Notes: generated from the letters alone by a model not told the origin. Numbered from the stretch's first letter, positions 49,267 through 57,899 are shown. The stretch: DNA of 64,000 nt from Halobacillus litoralis (GCF_009856355.1 NZ_WMEW01000011.1:1-64000), one strand, 5' to 3'. Numbers and translations are program-made.

Positions 49267-50268
49267 ATGGAAAAAGTAAAGCTTGGACGCAGTGAAGTGG
49301 AAGCGACCCGCATTGCCCTCGGTACGTGGACCATCGGGGGCACAGGCGGGGGTGGGACGGATGAGGATGCATCAATCCAAACGATCCAGGCCGCATTAAG
49401 CAGGGGGATTACTACGATAGACACCGCGCCTGCCTGTGGAAAAGGGCTTTCGGAGGAACTTGTAGGGAAAGCGATGACCTGTTCACACGTCCCGAGAGAT
49501 GAACTGGTTGTTGCTGCGAAAGCAGGAATGGATTGGACTGGGGAAGACCGTTACAGGGGCAGCCGTCCGGATCAACTGGAAGAGGATTTGGAAAACAGCA
49601 TGAAAAGGCTGCAGACCGATTATATTGATATCTATCAGATGCATTGGCCCGACTCCGATTTTTCGATCAAGGAAACAGCGGAGAAAATGAGATCATTTTA
49701 TGAATCCGGCCGCATCCGGTCGATAGGTGTGAGCCATTTCAGTCCGGAACAGATGGACGAGTGGCAGAATTATGCTCCGATCCATACCGCTCAGATGCAC
49801 TTGAACATGCTGCAGCGCTACCTGTTGGACTGGTTTGAATACAGCCACAATCACGAGATTGCCACTCTCTCCTGGGGGTCACTCGCTCACGGAATGCTGA
49901 CAGGAAGGTTTGATAAACATGCCTCTCTGCCTCAAGAAGAATCCCCGGGGGACAGCGGCCTGTTTCAAGGCGGACGCTTTTCACAACTGGTTGATGCGGT
50001 TGAATCGTTGAAAAAGTTTGCTGCTGAACGAGGTCACGACCTCATTCCATTAGCCATTCGCTGGCTGCTTGATCATAAACCCGGTGCTGACGTAGCTTTG
50101 TGGGAAGCAGCGACCCCCTCGCAGCTGGCGGGTGTGGAAGATGCGGATGAATTCCAGCTGTCGCGGGAAGATTTATGGATGATTGATGAAATTCTCTACA
50201 GCCATACGAATGACCTTCGAAACGGCACGCTGAAGGAGTTTAGTCCACTTGTCAGGTCTGATATGTAA
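49267..50268 (+). CDS. Aldo/keto reductase-like protein with catalytic Tyr replaced by Cys
   Basis: ATG 49267 follows AAGGAAGGGGGCTCACTG. 333 residues, TIM-barrel AKR of the IolS/YhdN-like group: LGRSEVEATRIALGTWTIGG, ITTIDTAPACGKGLSEELVG, VVAAKAG and YIDIYQMHWPD. The tetrad should be Asp52, Tyr57, Lys85, His126, but residue 57 is Cys (codon TGT at 49435-49437, one base from TAT). The rest of the fold looks intact. Without the general-acid tyrosine, normal carbonyl reduction should be strongly impaired, so it may be inactive, have another chemistry, or be an error. Confidence 0.85.
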   Translation: MEKVKLGRSEVEATRIALGTWTIGGTGGGGTDEDASIQTIQAALSRGITTIDTAPACGKGLSEELVGKAMTCSHVPRDELVVAAKAGMDWTGEDRYRGSRPDQLEEDLENSMKRLQTDYIDIYQMHWPDSDFSIKETAEKMRSFYESGRIRSIGVSHFSPEQMDEWQNYAPIHTAQMHLNMLQRYLLDWFEYSHNHEIATLSWGSLAHGMLTGRFDKHASLPQEESPGDSGLFQGGRFSQLVDAVESLKKFAAERGHDLIPLAIRWLLDHKPGADVALWEAATPSQLAGVEDADEFQLSREDLWMIDEILYSHTNDLRNGTLKEFSPLVRSDM

Positions 50269-50405
50269 AACGTATGGATAGAGTAGGAAATTATGTAGTC
50301 CTTCCTGCTCTATTTTGTTGTATACCGAACGGTTTAACTGGATAATATCTTTCAGAATGTTTATCCTGTACATAGAGAAGCAGACTTGAAGGAGGTTATT
50401 TAATA

Positions 50406-51449
50406 ATGAAAGCTATGCAGGTCACAGGATATGGCGGCATTGAAAAACTCGAAGAAAAAGAGGTGCCGGTACCGGAGCCGAAAGCCGGCGAGGTCCTCAT
50501 TAAAGTTAAAGCCTGTGCGATTAACAATACGGAAATCTGGATGAGGGAAGGAGCTTACGGACAGGGCAGTCAGTCCGGCTGGCGTCCCGAAGGTGTCCAG
50601 TTTCCACGGACTCCCGGTTCAGATATTACAGGAACGGTTGTAAAGACAGGGGACCAGGTCGAGTCTTCTCTTGAGGGGGAGAACGTGGTTTTATTTCCGT
50701 TCACGTCCAGCGGTGAAGAAGGGCTTGAGCATATCTCTGAGGACATGTCCTTCATCGGTTCCGAATATGACGGAGGTTATGCGGAGTATGTTGTCTGGCC
50801 GGCTGAACTTTGTATGCCGATGCCGCTCAAAGACTTCACGAAGAGTGCGGTTTTTTCTGTCAGCGGACTCACCGCCTGGCATATGGTTGAACAAATTCAG
50901 ATCAAGCCTGGTGAAAAAGTGATGGTTACAGGGGCCAACGGAGGCGTTGGATCTTTGAATGTCCAAATCGCCTCCCAGGTATTTGGAGCTGAGGTGATCG
51001 CTGTCGTCGGAGATCTTGGTAAAGCAGCTCAATTAAAAGACTTGGGAGCAGCCCATGTGGTTTCCTATAAGTCGGAAACCTTGAGTGATGACATCCTGGA
51101 AGCGGCCGGGGGACCTGTGGATGCCGTTCTTGATGTTGTCGGAGATGCGTTGTTCTCCACAGCGCTACACGTCCTGAAAAAAGGCGGACGTTTCTGTACA
51201 TCCGGTTCCGCCGGCGGTCAAAAAACAGAGCTCGACTTCCGGACCCTTTACTTGAAGCACATTACGATGTATGGATCTGTGCTTGGAACGAGAGATGAAT
51301 TCAAGAAGATGCTGCAAGCGATATCCGATGGCAGATTAAAGCCTGTGATTGAACGGACCTTCCCACTGTCGGAAGCGAAGGAGGCGCAGAAATACTTCAA
51401 AGAAGCCGGAAAGCTCGGGAAAATCGTCCTGCTGCCGGAAGGTAAATAA
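50406..51449 (+). CDS. Zinc-type alcohol dehydrogenase-like (quinone oxidoreductase-like) protein
   Basis: ATG 50406 follows GAAGGAGGTTATTTAATA. 347 residues, MDR superfamily. GroES-like domain (about 1-130), then Rossmann fold (about 140-290) with VTGANGGVGSLNVQIASQVF. The structural and catalytic zinc cysteines of classical ADHs are missing, as in quinone oxidoreductases. GSDITGTVVKTGDQV and AINNTEIWMREGAYG are typical. NADPH-dependent reductase of an enone or quinone is likely. Confidence 0.88.
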   Translation: MKAMQVTGYGGIEKLEEKEVPVPEPKAGEVLIKVKACAINNTEIWMREGAYGQGSQSGWRPEGVQFPRTPGSDITGTVVKTGDQVESSLEGENVVLFPFTSSGEEGLEHISEDMSFIGSEYDGGYAEYVVWPAELCMPMPLKDFTKSAVFSVSGLTAWHMVEQIQIKPGEKVMVTGANGGVGSLNVQIASQVFGAEVIAVVGDLGKAAQLKDLGAAHVVSYKSETLSDDILEAAGGPVDAVLDVVGDALFSTALHVLKKGGRFCTSGSAGGQKTELDFRTLYLKHITMYGSVLGTRDEFKKMLQAISDGRLKPVIERTFPLSEAKEAQKYFKEAGKLGKIVLLPEGK

Positions 51450-51452
51450 GTG

Positions 51453-51490
51453 AAAAAAGCCGGACCCCTGAGTGGTCCGGCTTTTTTCTT
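51453..51490 (+). terminator. Intrinsic terminator
   Basis: AAAAAAGCCGGACC, CCTGAGT, GGTCCGGCTTTTTT. Confidence 0.85.
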
Positions 51491-51510
51491 TCTTGCCGCC
51501 AGGAGCAAAA

Positions 51511-51604
51511 GCCCCTTCCCTTTCCGCGGACGAGCGCCCGAGCTTCCTCGCAAAACCCACGCTCGGCGATCTCAGACCACTTGTTCTTCCGCAGGAGTGG
51601 GAGG
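51511..51604 (+). repeat. Dispersed intergenic repeat, family 1 (copy 2)
   Basis: CCCTTCCCTTTCCGCGGACG, GCCCGAGCTTCCTCG, GATCTCAGACCAC, GTTCTTCCGCAGGAGTGGG: same order as 15383-15480. Confidence 0.7.
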
Positions 51605-51626
51605 GGCACCACTCCTTGGGCAATCT

Positions 51627-51818
51627 TTAAAATCGACAAAGACTCCCCTTCACCCCGCTCACCCTTGTTGGATGGAGGGCAATCTTTTTCATATTTCGGC
51701 AGGCAGCCGTCATCAGCGCGTGTTCTTTCCCTCTTTCTTTTGCACGCAAGCGGCAATCGCTCAGCCCATGCCGTTCCCTTGAATCTGCGAATCTACGCTC
51801 GATCTTCTCTTTTCTCAT
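51627..51818 (-). pseudogene. Transposase remnant (IS1182-like C-terminus)
   Basis: The frame reads MRKEKIERRFADSRERHGLS.. then EHALMTAACRNMKKIALH. The strings KIERxFADSxExHGL and ALxTAACxNMKKIA are the C-terminal end of IS1182-family transposases. Only about 63 codons remain, with no inverted repeats visible, so it is a dead fragment. It sits between two dispersed repeats. Confidence 0.7.
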
Positions 51819-51865
51819 ACGGTATATCCACTTTCCTTCATTTTATCGCAGCGTAGTTTTCCACA

Positions 51866-51965
51866 GGGGCCGTGCCCGTGGCAGGCATCCGCCGATAAGC
51901 GGAACGTGCCCTCTCCACACGACATGCGGACAACTCTAACTGGTTAACTCAGGCTTTTTCTACAG
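51866..51965 (+). repeat. Dispersed intergenic repeat, family 2 (partial copy e)
   Basis: GGGGCCGTGCCCGTGGCAGG, CATCCGCCGATAAGCGGAACG, ACACGACATGCGGACAACTC, TAACTGG and GCTTTTTCTACAG match the 3' half of copy b in the opposite orientation. The 5' half is missing and is replaced by the transposase remnant region. Confidence 0.65.
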
Positions 51966-52070
51966 CCAAGCCGGACCCTTGTGTGATCCGGTTTTTCTTT
52001 TTGTCAGAAAGGAAAGTTCACCCATTTATGATAAAATCAGCAATAAACATAGGGAGGAGGTTGGGGCAGG

Positions 52071-52590
52071 ATGAAACAAATCTCTTCAATCCTGTTCATC
52101 GTTCTGTTATTCGGGCTTACAGCAGGATGCAGCCAGGGGCAGGCCGTTCAGGATGAAGAGGAGGAGTCTTATTCCTCTGAGACAGAAGCCGTGGAGCGAA
52201 CACCCTGGAAGTGATGTGGAATCCATTGTGACGACGGTCGGTGAAAAATTGTGGCTCACACGTTCAGCCCATCACGTGTACAGCATCTTCGGGATGGAAG
52301 AAAACAGGGACCGGTATGCCGTCGTACGGATTTCCGCCCGATTATCCCTTCATAATACGACTGGTGGAGGAGTGGAGGTCACGTCTCCTCAAGGAACAGA
52401 TTATACGGTCCTGTTCGCAAAGAAAGGAAAATGGGAGGAACGGGCAGGAGCGGGGACAGCATCCTATTCCTCTATTTTGAATGGCGGGGCAGAGGCTGCT
52501 GTTCATAAGCACCACACTTTGGATGGGGAAGAACATGCCCCTCCGGAGAGTGCAGTGCAGTCGTCGGAAACCATACAAATGAGGGAATAG
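52071..52590 (+). pseudogene. Frameshifted lipoprotein gene
   Basis: ATG 52071 with AGGGAGGAGGTTGGGGCAGG starts MKQISSILFIVLLFGLTAGC; LTAGC is a lipobox with Cys20. The frame stops at TGA 52214 (47 residues, acidic). A second frame overlapping from about 52153 runs on as DVESIVTTVGEKLWLTRSAH.. to TAG 52590 and looks like the continuation. A frameshift around 52160-52210 joins them, either a real inactivation or an error. Confidence 0.5.
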
Positions 52591-52608
52591 GTAAAAGGAG
52601 TGCGGAGA

Positions 52609-52640
52609 ATGGCTTCCTATAAGGGAGCTTTTTTTCTTTT
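52609..52640 (+). terminator. Intrinsic terminator
   Basis: GGCTTCC, TATA, AGGGAGCT with G.T pairing, then T7. Confidence 0.5.
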
Positions 52641-53071
52641 TAAAACCGATTCAACCCTCCGCTCTGCCGATAAATAGTAGAGAATTGTCGAAGGGTGTGG
52701 TTAGATGATAGGTAGAAGGATGCAAATATTCCTTTGTGGCGTGTTCAGGAGTTTCAGAACAAGACAGAAAGGCAATAGATTCCCAGGCCATTGATTTCCA
52801 GATTCGTAGTCCGTACAGGTAGTCTGTTCAGGAAGGGGGACACCATCAATCTGTTTCTGTTGATTTTCCATACACCACGAGCGACCCCTTGTCGAAATGT
52901 GTCGGCGCATTTGTTACAGCCGTTTACAAGATCTGCTTCTCTTACAAGGGAATGCAGGTTTTTTGTGTGTAAATATAACTATAAATTCCTTTAATTTCCT
53001 TGAAAGCGTATAACTTGTGTCGATTTATTAACAATGTCTTGACTCTTCTTTGACAAAATTGTGAACGGTTG
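52641..53071. other. Gene-free interval upstream of qox
   Basis: No intact gene. A frame at about 52705-52818 reads CKYSFVACSGVSEQDRKAID, then SQAIDFQIRSPYR to a stop, with a lipobox-like VACSG but no start codon; it may be a decayed lipoprotein. A cre-like TGAAAGCGTATAAC lies at 53001-53014. Confidence 0.35.
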
Positions 53072-53099
53072 TTTGCATTTTTGTAATTTCTGATATAAT
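53072..53099 (+). promoter_or_regulatory. qox operon promoter
   Basis: TTTGCA (53072-53077) and TATAAT (53094-53099) are 16 bases apart, with TGA just before TATAAT giving an extended -10 (TGnTATAAT). The upstream region is very AT-rich. Confidence 0.55.
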
Positions 53100-53184
53100 T
53101 TATCAAGCGTTATGATCTATAAGAACAATATAGATTCTTAGTTTCATACTTATATAGGTTTGGTTGATAGGAGGGTGAAAACTA

Positions 53185-54132
53185 ATGAAAGCTAAGCATC
53201 TTCGCAAAAGATGGTTAGGGCTGCTTCCACTTGGATTGATTTTGTTCCTTAGTGGGTGTGGGCAGCTTGAGATGACAGTGCTCGATCCCAAAGGGCCTGC
53301 AGCAGAAAGTCAATATGAACTGATTAAATATTCTCTTTGGTTTATGTTCGGCATCATCGTTGTCGTATTCGCTCTTTTTGCGTTCATGGTCATTAAATAT
53401 CGTGAAAATCGTCCCGGACGTAAAGAAAGCGATTATGATCCGAATCTGCACGGCAATACCACGATTGAGATTATCTGGACTGTCATTCCGTTAATCATCG
53501 TTATTCTACTGTCGATTCCGACAGTAACAACATTGTTTGACCTGGAAAAACCCGCAGAGCCTGCTGAAGGGGAAGAGGCCAAGGAGCCGCTTGTCATTCA
53601 TGCAACAACAGCCGACTGGAAATGGTTCTTCAGCTATCCTGAGGAAGACATTGAAACAGTCAACTATCTGCACATTCCGGTGGATCGTCCGATCGAATTC
53701 CATCTGACATCCGCGGATTCCATGACAGCCTTGTGGATTCCTGCTCTTGGCGGGCAGAAATACAACATGGCGGGAATGATGAACATTCTTTATCTGGAAG
53801 CTGATGAGGAAGGCGTCTATGACGGACGTAACTCCAACTTCAACGGCGAAGGGTTCGCTGCACAGACGTTCAAAGTCCACGCAGAACCTGAAGAAGACTT
53901 TAACAACTGGGTCAGCGGCATCCAGAATGAAGCACCTGAGCTGTCGAAAGAACAGTATGAGGAGCTTCTCAAGCCGGGCTTGACGGAAAAAGATGCTTAT
54001 TCATCCACACACCTGGAGTACTATGATCACGGTACTCATGAGGGAATGGGCTTTGTAGCCGAAAACTATGCAGAACTCTTTGAAGAGAAACTGCACTTGG
54101 ATGAAATTGAAAAACAGGAAGAATTTCAATAG
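53185..54132 (+). CDS. qoxA: Cytochrome aa3 quinol oxidase subunit II
   Basis: ATG 53185 follows ATAGGAGGGTGAAAACTA. 315 residues: lipoprotein signal with LSGC (Cys25), two membrane helices (about 48-72 and 92-115), then the extracellular cupredoxin domain (about 135-240). The CuA ligands (CxxxC) are absent, which marks a quinol rather than cytochrome c oxidase. First gene of the qoxABCD operon; passes electrons from menaquinol to subunit I. Confidence 0.93.
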   Translation: MKAKHLRKRWLGLLPLGLILFLSGCGQLEMTVLDPKGPAAESQYELIKYSLWFMFGIIVVVFALFAFMVIKYRENRPGRKESDYDPNLHGNTTIEIIWTVIPLIIVILLSIPTVTTLFDLEKPAEPAEGEEAKEPLVIHATTADWKWFFSYPEEDIETVNYLHIPVDRPIEFHLTSADSMTALWIPALGGQKYNMAGMMNILYLEADEEGVYDGRNSNFNGEGFAAQTFKVHAEPEEDFNNWVSGIQNEAPELSKEQYEELLKPGLTEKDAYSSTHLEYYDHGTHEGMGFVAENYAELFEEKLHLDEIEKQEEFQ

Positions 54133-54156
54133 AACGTTAAGAAAGCAGGTGAAAAC

Positions 54157-56100
54157 ATGGGCATTACAGATATATTAGTCACCGGTGAGCCGATTATATA
54201 TGCCGCCATGGTCTCCATAGCGCTTGTATCCATCGCCATTCCTGTCCTATTAACTTACTTTAAGAAGTGGGGCTGGCTCTGGCGTGAATGGCTGACGACC
54301 GTTGACCACAAAAAAATCGGTGTCATGTACATTCTCAGTGCATTACTGATGTTATTCCGAGGCGGAATGGACGCCTTGATGATGCGTGTCCAGCTCGCTT
54401 TTCCAGACTTGGGATTCCTTGATTCCCAGCACTATAACGAAATATTTACAACACACGGAACGGTCATGATCATCTTCATGGCGATGCCGTTCCTGATCGG
54501 ATTAATGAACATTGTAGTTCCATTGCAGATTGGAGCCCGTGACTTCGCGTTCCCTTGGTTGAACGCCATGAGTTTCTGGTCCTTCTTCATTGGAGCGATG
54601 CTCTTTAACATTTCCTTCGTCATCGGTGGATCACCAGATGCCGGTTGGACAAGCTACACACCACTTTCCGGTGCGGCTTTAAGCCCGGGACCGGGACAGA
54701 ACTTCTACCTGATGGGACTGCAGCTATCCGGTATTGGTACACTGGCAACGGGTATTAACTTGATGGTAACCATTCTTAAGATGCGCGCTCCTGGAATGAA
54801 GCTGTTCCATATGCCGATCTTTACATGGTCTACTCTTGTCACATGTTTTATTATTGTTTTTGCATTCCCGATCCTAACCGTGGCGCTTGCACTTCTTACT
54901 ATTGACCGTATCTTCGGTGCTCACTTCTTTACGCTTACAGCAGAAGGACTGCCGATGATGTGGGCCAACTTGTTCTGGATGTGGGGACACCCTGAGGTTT
55001 ATATCGTTATCCTTCCGGCTTTCGGTATCTTCTCAGAAATCATTGCCACATTCGCGAAGAAGCGTTTGTTCGGTTATCACGCGATGGTCTGGTCGATGAT
55101 CATCATTGCTCTGTTAAGTTTCCTTGTATGGGTGCACCACTTCTTTACAATGGGAGCCGGAGCGTTTGTTAACTCTGTATTCTCTGTATCTACGATGCTG
55201 ATCGCAGTGCCGACAGGGGTTAAAATCTTTAACTGGCTTGCGACACTGTATAAATCGAAAATCGAGTTTACGGTTCCGATGCTTTGGTCTCTGGCCTTTA
55301 TACCGAGTTTCATTCTCGGCGGGGTTACAGGGGTTATGCTCGGTATGGCCGCAGCGGACTATCAGTTCCATAACTCGTACTTCCTTGTAGCGCACTTCCA
55401 CTATGTACTGATTGCGGGTACAGTCTTTGCCTGCTTTGCAGGTCTTGTATTCTGGTATCCGAAGATGTTCGGTCACAAGATGAACGAACGACTTGGAAAA
55501 TGGGCATTCTGGATCTTCTTCTTCGGGTTCCACGTCTGCTTCTTCCCGCAGTACTTCCTTGGTCTTGACGGAATGCCGCGCCGCCTGTTCATTACGAACG
55601 TCGTCGAGTGGCTGCCATTGAACGTCATTTCCACAGTCGGTGCATTCGGAATGGGACTTGGTTTCATTGTATTTGTATACAACGTTTACTACAGCTTCCG
55701 TCATGCGGAACGTGAAAAAACAGGAGATTCCTGGAACGGCAACGGCCGTACGCTCGAGTGGGCGACAACGACGCCGGTACCATTCTACAACTTCGCTACC
55801 GTGCCTTACGTGGACGAAATCGATCCTTACGTACGCATGAAAGAAGAAGGTAAGACAACCTATGACGAATCGCAGCTGAAGCCGATTCACATGCCGAGCT
55901 ACAAAGCAACGCCGATCATTATGATGACGTTCCTCGGACTGGGAAGCTTCGGTCTCGTATTCGAATGGATGCCAGTAGCCATCTTTGGTCTGATTGGTGG
56001 AGTTGCTGTTATGATTCTCCGCTCCTTCGACTATGATGACGGCTATTACGTATCTGTAGAAGAAATCAAACGCATTGAGCGAAAAGCAAGGGGGTTATGA
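54157..56100 (+). CDS. qoxB: Cytochrome aa3 quinol oxidase subunit I
   Basis: ATG 54157 follows AAGAAAGCAGGTGAAAAC. 647 residues, about fourteen helices. Heme-copper ligands are visible: FTTHGTVMI (heme a His), WGHPEVYIV (CuB His and cross-linked Tyr), VHHFFTMG (two CuB His) and VAHFHYVLIAG (both heme His). Site of oxygen reduction and proton pumping in the cytoplasmic membrane. Confidence 0.95.
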   Translation: MGITDILVTGEPIIYAAMVSIALVSIAIPVLLTYFKKWGWLWREWLTTVDHKKIGVMYILSALLMLFRGGMDALMMRVQLAFPDLGFLDSQHYNEIFTTHGTVMIIFMAMPFLIGLMNIVVPLQIGARDFAFPWLNAMSFWSFFIGAMLFNISFVIGGSPDAGWTSYTPLSGAALSPGPGQNFYLMGLQLSGIGTLATGINLMVTILKMRAPGMKLFHMPIFTWSTLVTCFIIVFAFPILTVALALLTIDRIFGAHFFTLTAEGLPMMWANLFWMWGHPEVYIVILPAFGIFSEIIATFAKKRLFGYHAMVWSMIIIALLSFLVWVHHFFTMGAGAFVNSVFSVSTMLIAVPTGVKIFNWLATLYKSKIEFTVPMLWSLAFIPSFILGGVTGVMLGMAAADYQFHNSYFLVAHFHYVLIAGTVFACFAGLVFWYPKMFGHKMNERLGKWAFWIFFFGFHVCFFPQYFLGLDGMPRRLFITNVVEWLPLNVISTVGAFGMGLGFIVFVYNVYYSFRHAEREKTGDSWNGNGRTLEWATTTPVPFYNFATVPYVDEIDPYVRMKEEGKTTYDESQLKPIHMPSYKATPIIMMTFLGLGSFGLVFEWMPVAIFGLIGGVAVMILRSFDYDDGYYVSVEEIKRIERKARGL

Positions 56101-56101
56101 T

Positions 56102-56707
56102 ATGGCTGCTGAAGAACTGAAAACCGGACCATTGGAATACCGGACTCAGGAAGGACGTATGACCATTCTTGGCTTCTGGATATTCCTTGCCGCAGAAGTT
56201 GTCCTGTTCGCGACACTTTTTGCTACGTATGCCGTGTTGTTCGGCCGTACAGGAGATGCACCGGCACCAATGGAACTATTTGAGCCGGGCATTGTCCTTG
56301 TCATGACCTTCCTGCTTTTAACAAGTAGTTTCACCTGCGGTCTGGCCATTCACCAGATGCGCAGAGGGAATGTCAAAGGCTTGATGACGTGGATGATCGT
56401 CACACTCGCGCTTGGCTTTGGATTCCTCGGCTTTGAAATTTACGAGTTTGTACACTATGTGCATGAAGGAGCCAGCTTAACGTCCAGTGCATACTGGTCT
56501 GGATTCTTCGTCCTTGCCGGAACCCACGGACTTCACGTTACCCTCGGTACCGGCTGGGCCATCCTGCTGCTCATTCAGATTGCAAGACGCGGTCTGACAA
56601 ATGTAACGAGCCGCAAATTCTTTATCATCAGTCTTTACTGGCACTTCCTTGATGTTATCTGGATCTTCATTTTCACATGCGTATATCTCATAGGGATGGT
56701 GATCTAA
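56102..56707 (+). CDS. qoxC: Cytochrome aa3 quinol oxidase subunit III
   Basis: The start is ATG 56102 (MAAEELKTGPLEYRTQEGRM), two bases after the qoxB stop, with AAGGGGG inside the end of qoxB. 201 residues, five helices, and the CoxC pattern GFWIFLAAEVVLFATLFATY, YWSGFFVLAGTHGLHVTLG and YWHFLDVIWIFIFTCVYL. Confidence 0.94.
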   Translation: MAAEELKTGPLEYRTQEGRMTILGFWIFLAAEVVLFATLFATYAVLFGRTGDAPAPMELFEPGIVLVMTFLLLTSSFTCGLAIHQMRRGNVKGLMTWMIVTLALGFGFLGFEIYEFVHYVHEGASLTSSAYWSGFFVLAGTHGLHVTLGTGWAILLLIQIARRGLTNVTSRKFFIISLYWHFLDVIWIFIFTCVYLIGMVI

Positions 56708-56708
56708 G

Positions 56709-57092
56709 ATGGCAAAAACAGATAAAAAAGTACCGATGAATCACGTGATCGGTTTTGCGTTGTCCATCATCATGACACTGCTTGCTGCCTGGGCGGTCAT
56801 TCAATCTGATCTGCCTGTGACATGGGTGATCGTATTCATCATGGTTCTCGCGCTTTTACAGGCAGGCGTACAGTTGTTCATGTTTATGCACATGACCGAA
56901 AAGGAAAGCGGCGGGGGAGCCGTTCCATGGAATATGATGTTCCACGGATTCGCCCTCGCAGCAATCCTTGTCGCCGGCTCTCTATTCACCATGTCCTTCG
57001 GGTTTGACCACGGCGATCATGGCGATCACGGTGGAGAGCACGAAGAGCACATGGAGATGGATGATAGTGAAGGAGACCACAGCGGTCATTAA
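56709..57092 (+). CDS. qoxD: Cytochrome aa3 quinol oxidase subunit IV, with His-rich tail
   Basis: One base after the qoxC stop. 127 residues: three helices (about 11-30, 37-57, 73-93) with MNHVIGFALSIIMTLLAAWA and LQAGVQLFMFMHMTE as in QoxD/CyoD. The C-terminus beyond residue 97 is an acidic His-rich tail (HGDHGDHGGEHEEHMEMDD and DHSGH), longer and richer in His/Asp than I expect for the family. It could bind metal at the membrane surface. Confidence 0.92.
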   Translation: MAKTDKKVPMNHVIGFALSIIMTLLAAWAVIQSDLPVTWVIVFIMVLALLQAGVQLFMFMHMTEKESGGGAVPWNMMFHGFALAAILVAGSLFTMSFGFDHGDHGDHGGEHEEHMEMDDSEGDHSGH

Positions 57093-57117
57093 AATACACA
57101 TACGGGGGTGAGAAGGA

Positions 57118-57336
57118 ATGGAGAAGAGAGAAGAGATCAACCAGGAAGAAGCAAGAGTCAGCCACTGGCCTTGGAAGGACCTGGTTGGGTTTATCCTATG
57201 TATTGCATTGACAGCATTTTCACTGACAGCGGTCCTGTATTCCTCTTACCAGCCAACGTATGTATTTATGATTCTGACTGGACTGGCGTTTACACAGGCG
57301 ATGATTCAGCTTGTGAAACTTCAGCCCGGGCAATAA
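57118..57336 (+). CDS. QoxD-like mini-subunit or accessory membrane protein
   Basis: ATG 57118 follows GGGGTGAGAAGGA, 25 bases after qoxD. 72 residues with two helices. The segment HWPWKDLVGFILCIALTAFS, then a loop and LTGLAFTQAMIQLVKL, follows the first two helices of Qo xD-type subunits (HFPWKHIVGFALSI.. / FAFVQAGLQLL), so it looks like a shortened duplicate of subunit IV. Part of the qox operon, before a strong terminator. Confidence 0.6.
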   Translation: MEKREEINQEEARVSHWPWKDLVGFILCIALTAFSLTAVLYSSYQPTYVFMILTGLAFTQAMIQLVKLQPGQ

Positions 57337-57387
57337 AAAAAAGACACGCCTCTTCCTGACGTATCAGGAAGGGAGCGTGTCTTTTTC
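57334..57387. terminator. Bidirectional terminator after the qox operon
   Basis: AAAAAGACACGCTCC-type arms (AAGACACGCC..GGAGCGTGTCTT) with an inner TTCCTGA/TCAGGAA stem; T and A runs on both sides. Confidence 0.8.
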
Positions 57388-57669
57388 TTTGGCGAGATTT
57401 GCCTGATATCCGGGGCTTTGTTCAACCGTAGCAATGATGAACAGGATCCAGGCGATTTGTGATCCGATCAAACCCGCGTAGAACATGGACCACGTAACGG
57501 AAAAGGCTGCGGGAGCCGTGTATAGGATGATTTGGAAGTAGTACACCCACATCCCGACAAGCAGGATGGACTGTGCAACTGCAAGGGCCGGTTTTTTCAA
57601 CTGCAAGAATAAAAATGGCGTAACGGTAGACAATAGAAGGAACATGACTAATACACCCACGATATTCAT
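57364..57669 (-). CDS. Three-helix membrane protein
   Basis: 101 residues starting MNIVGVLVMFLLLSTVTPFL after AAAAGGAGATGAAT-type sequence (GAAAAGGAGATGAATATC on the minus strand; the ATG is within it). Hydrophobic segments at about 3-22, 30-50 and 61-83. Convergent with qox. A palindromic cre site lies 23-36 bases upstream, so it is probably under CcpA control. Function unknown. Confidence 0.6.
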   Translation of the reverse strand: MNIVGVLVMFLLLSTVTPFLFLQLKKPALAVAQSILLVGMWVYYFQIILYTAPAAFSVTWSMFYAGLIGSQIAWILFIIATVEQSPGYQANLAKEKDTLPS

Positions 57670-57691
57670 CTCCTTTTCATTCTGTAAATGT

Positions 57692-57705
57692 TGAAAACGT
57701 TTTCT
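57692..57705. promoter_or_regulatory. cre site (CcpA operator)
   Basis: TGAAAACGTTTTCT: a 12 bp perfect palindrome (GAAAACGTTTTC) matching the cre consensus at all but the last base. It lies upstream of the leftward gene ending at 57364. Confidence 0.55.
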
Positions 57706-57838
57706 TTATATTTATATTGTAACAGAAAGTTCTCATTTTGGACACAAAATGTTCGAATTTATTTTATAAAAAGGCTTGCGCCCTTATTATACGGTGGTTG
57801 GAGAGAAATTATACGTAGAAAAATAGTGACAAAAAGCG

Positions 57839-57875
57839 GAAAAGCCACCGGGGATTTCCGCGGCGGCTTTTTAAC
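57839..57875 (-). terminator. Terminator of the cell-wall-binding protein gene
   Basis: AAAAGCC(A)CCG and CGG(C)GGCTTTTT arms, read leftward, just beyond the stop at 57900. Confidence 0.65.
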
Positions 57876-57899
57876 CCGGCGGCATACACCGGAAAGGAT

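Noticed and set aside
53001..53014. cre site upstream of qoxA
   Set aside because: TGAAAGCGTATAAC differs from consensus at the last fixed positions; noted only as cre-like.
55114..55890. 258-codon minus-strand frame inside qoxB
   Set aside because: Shadow of a highly conserved oxidase subunit; composition (Arg/His/Glu-rich) is typical of antisense translation.
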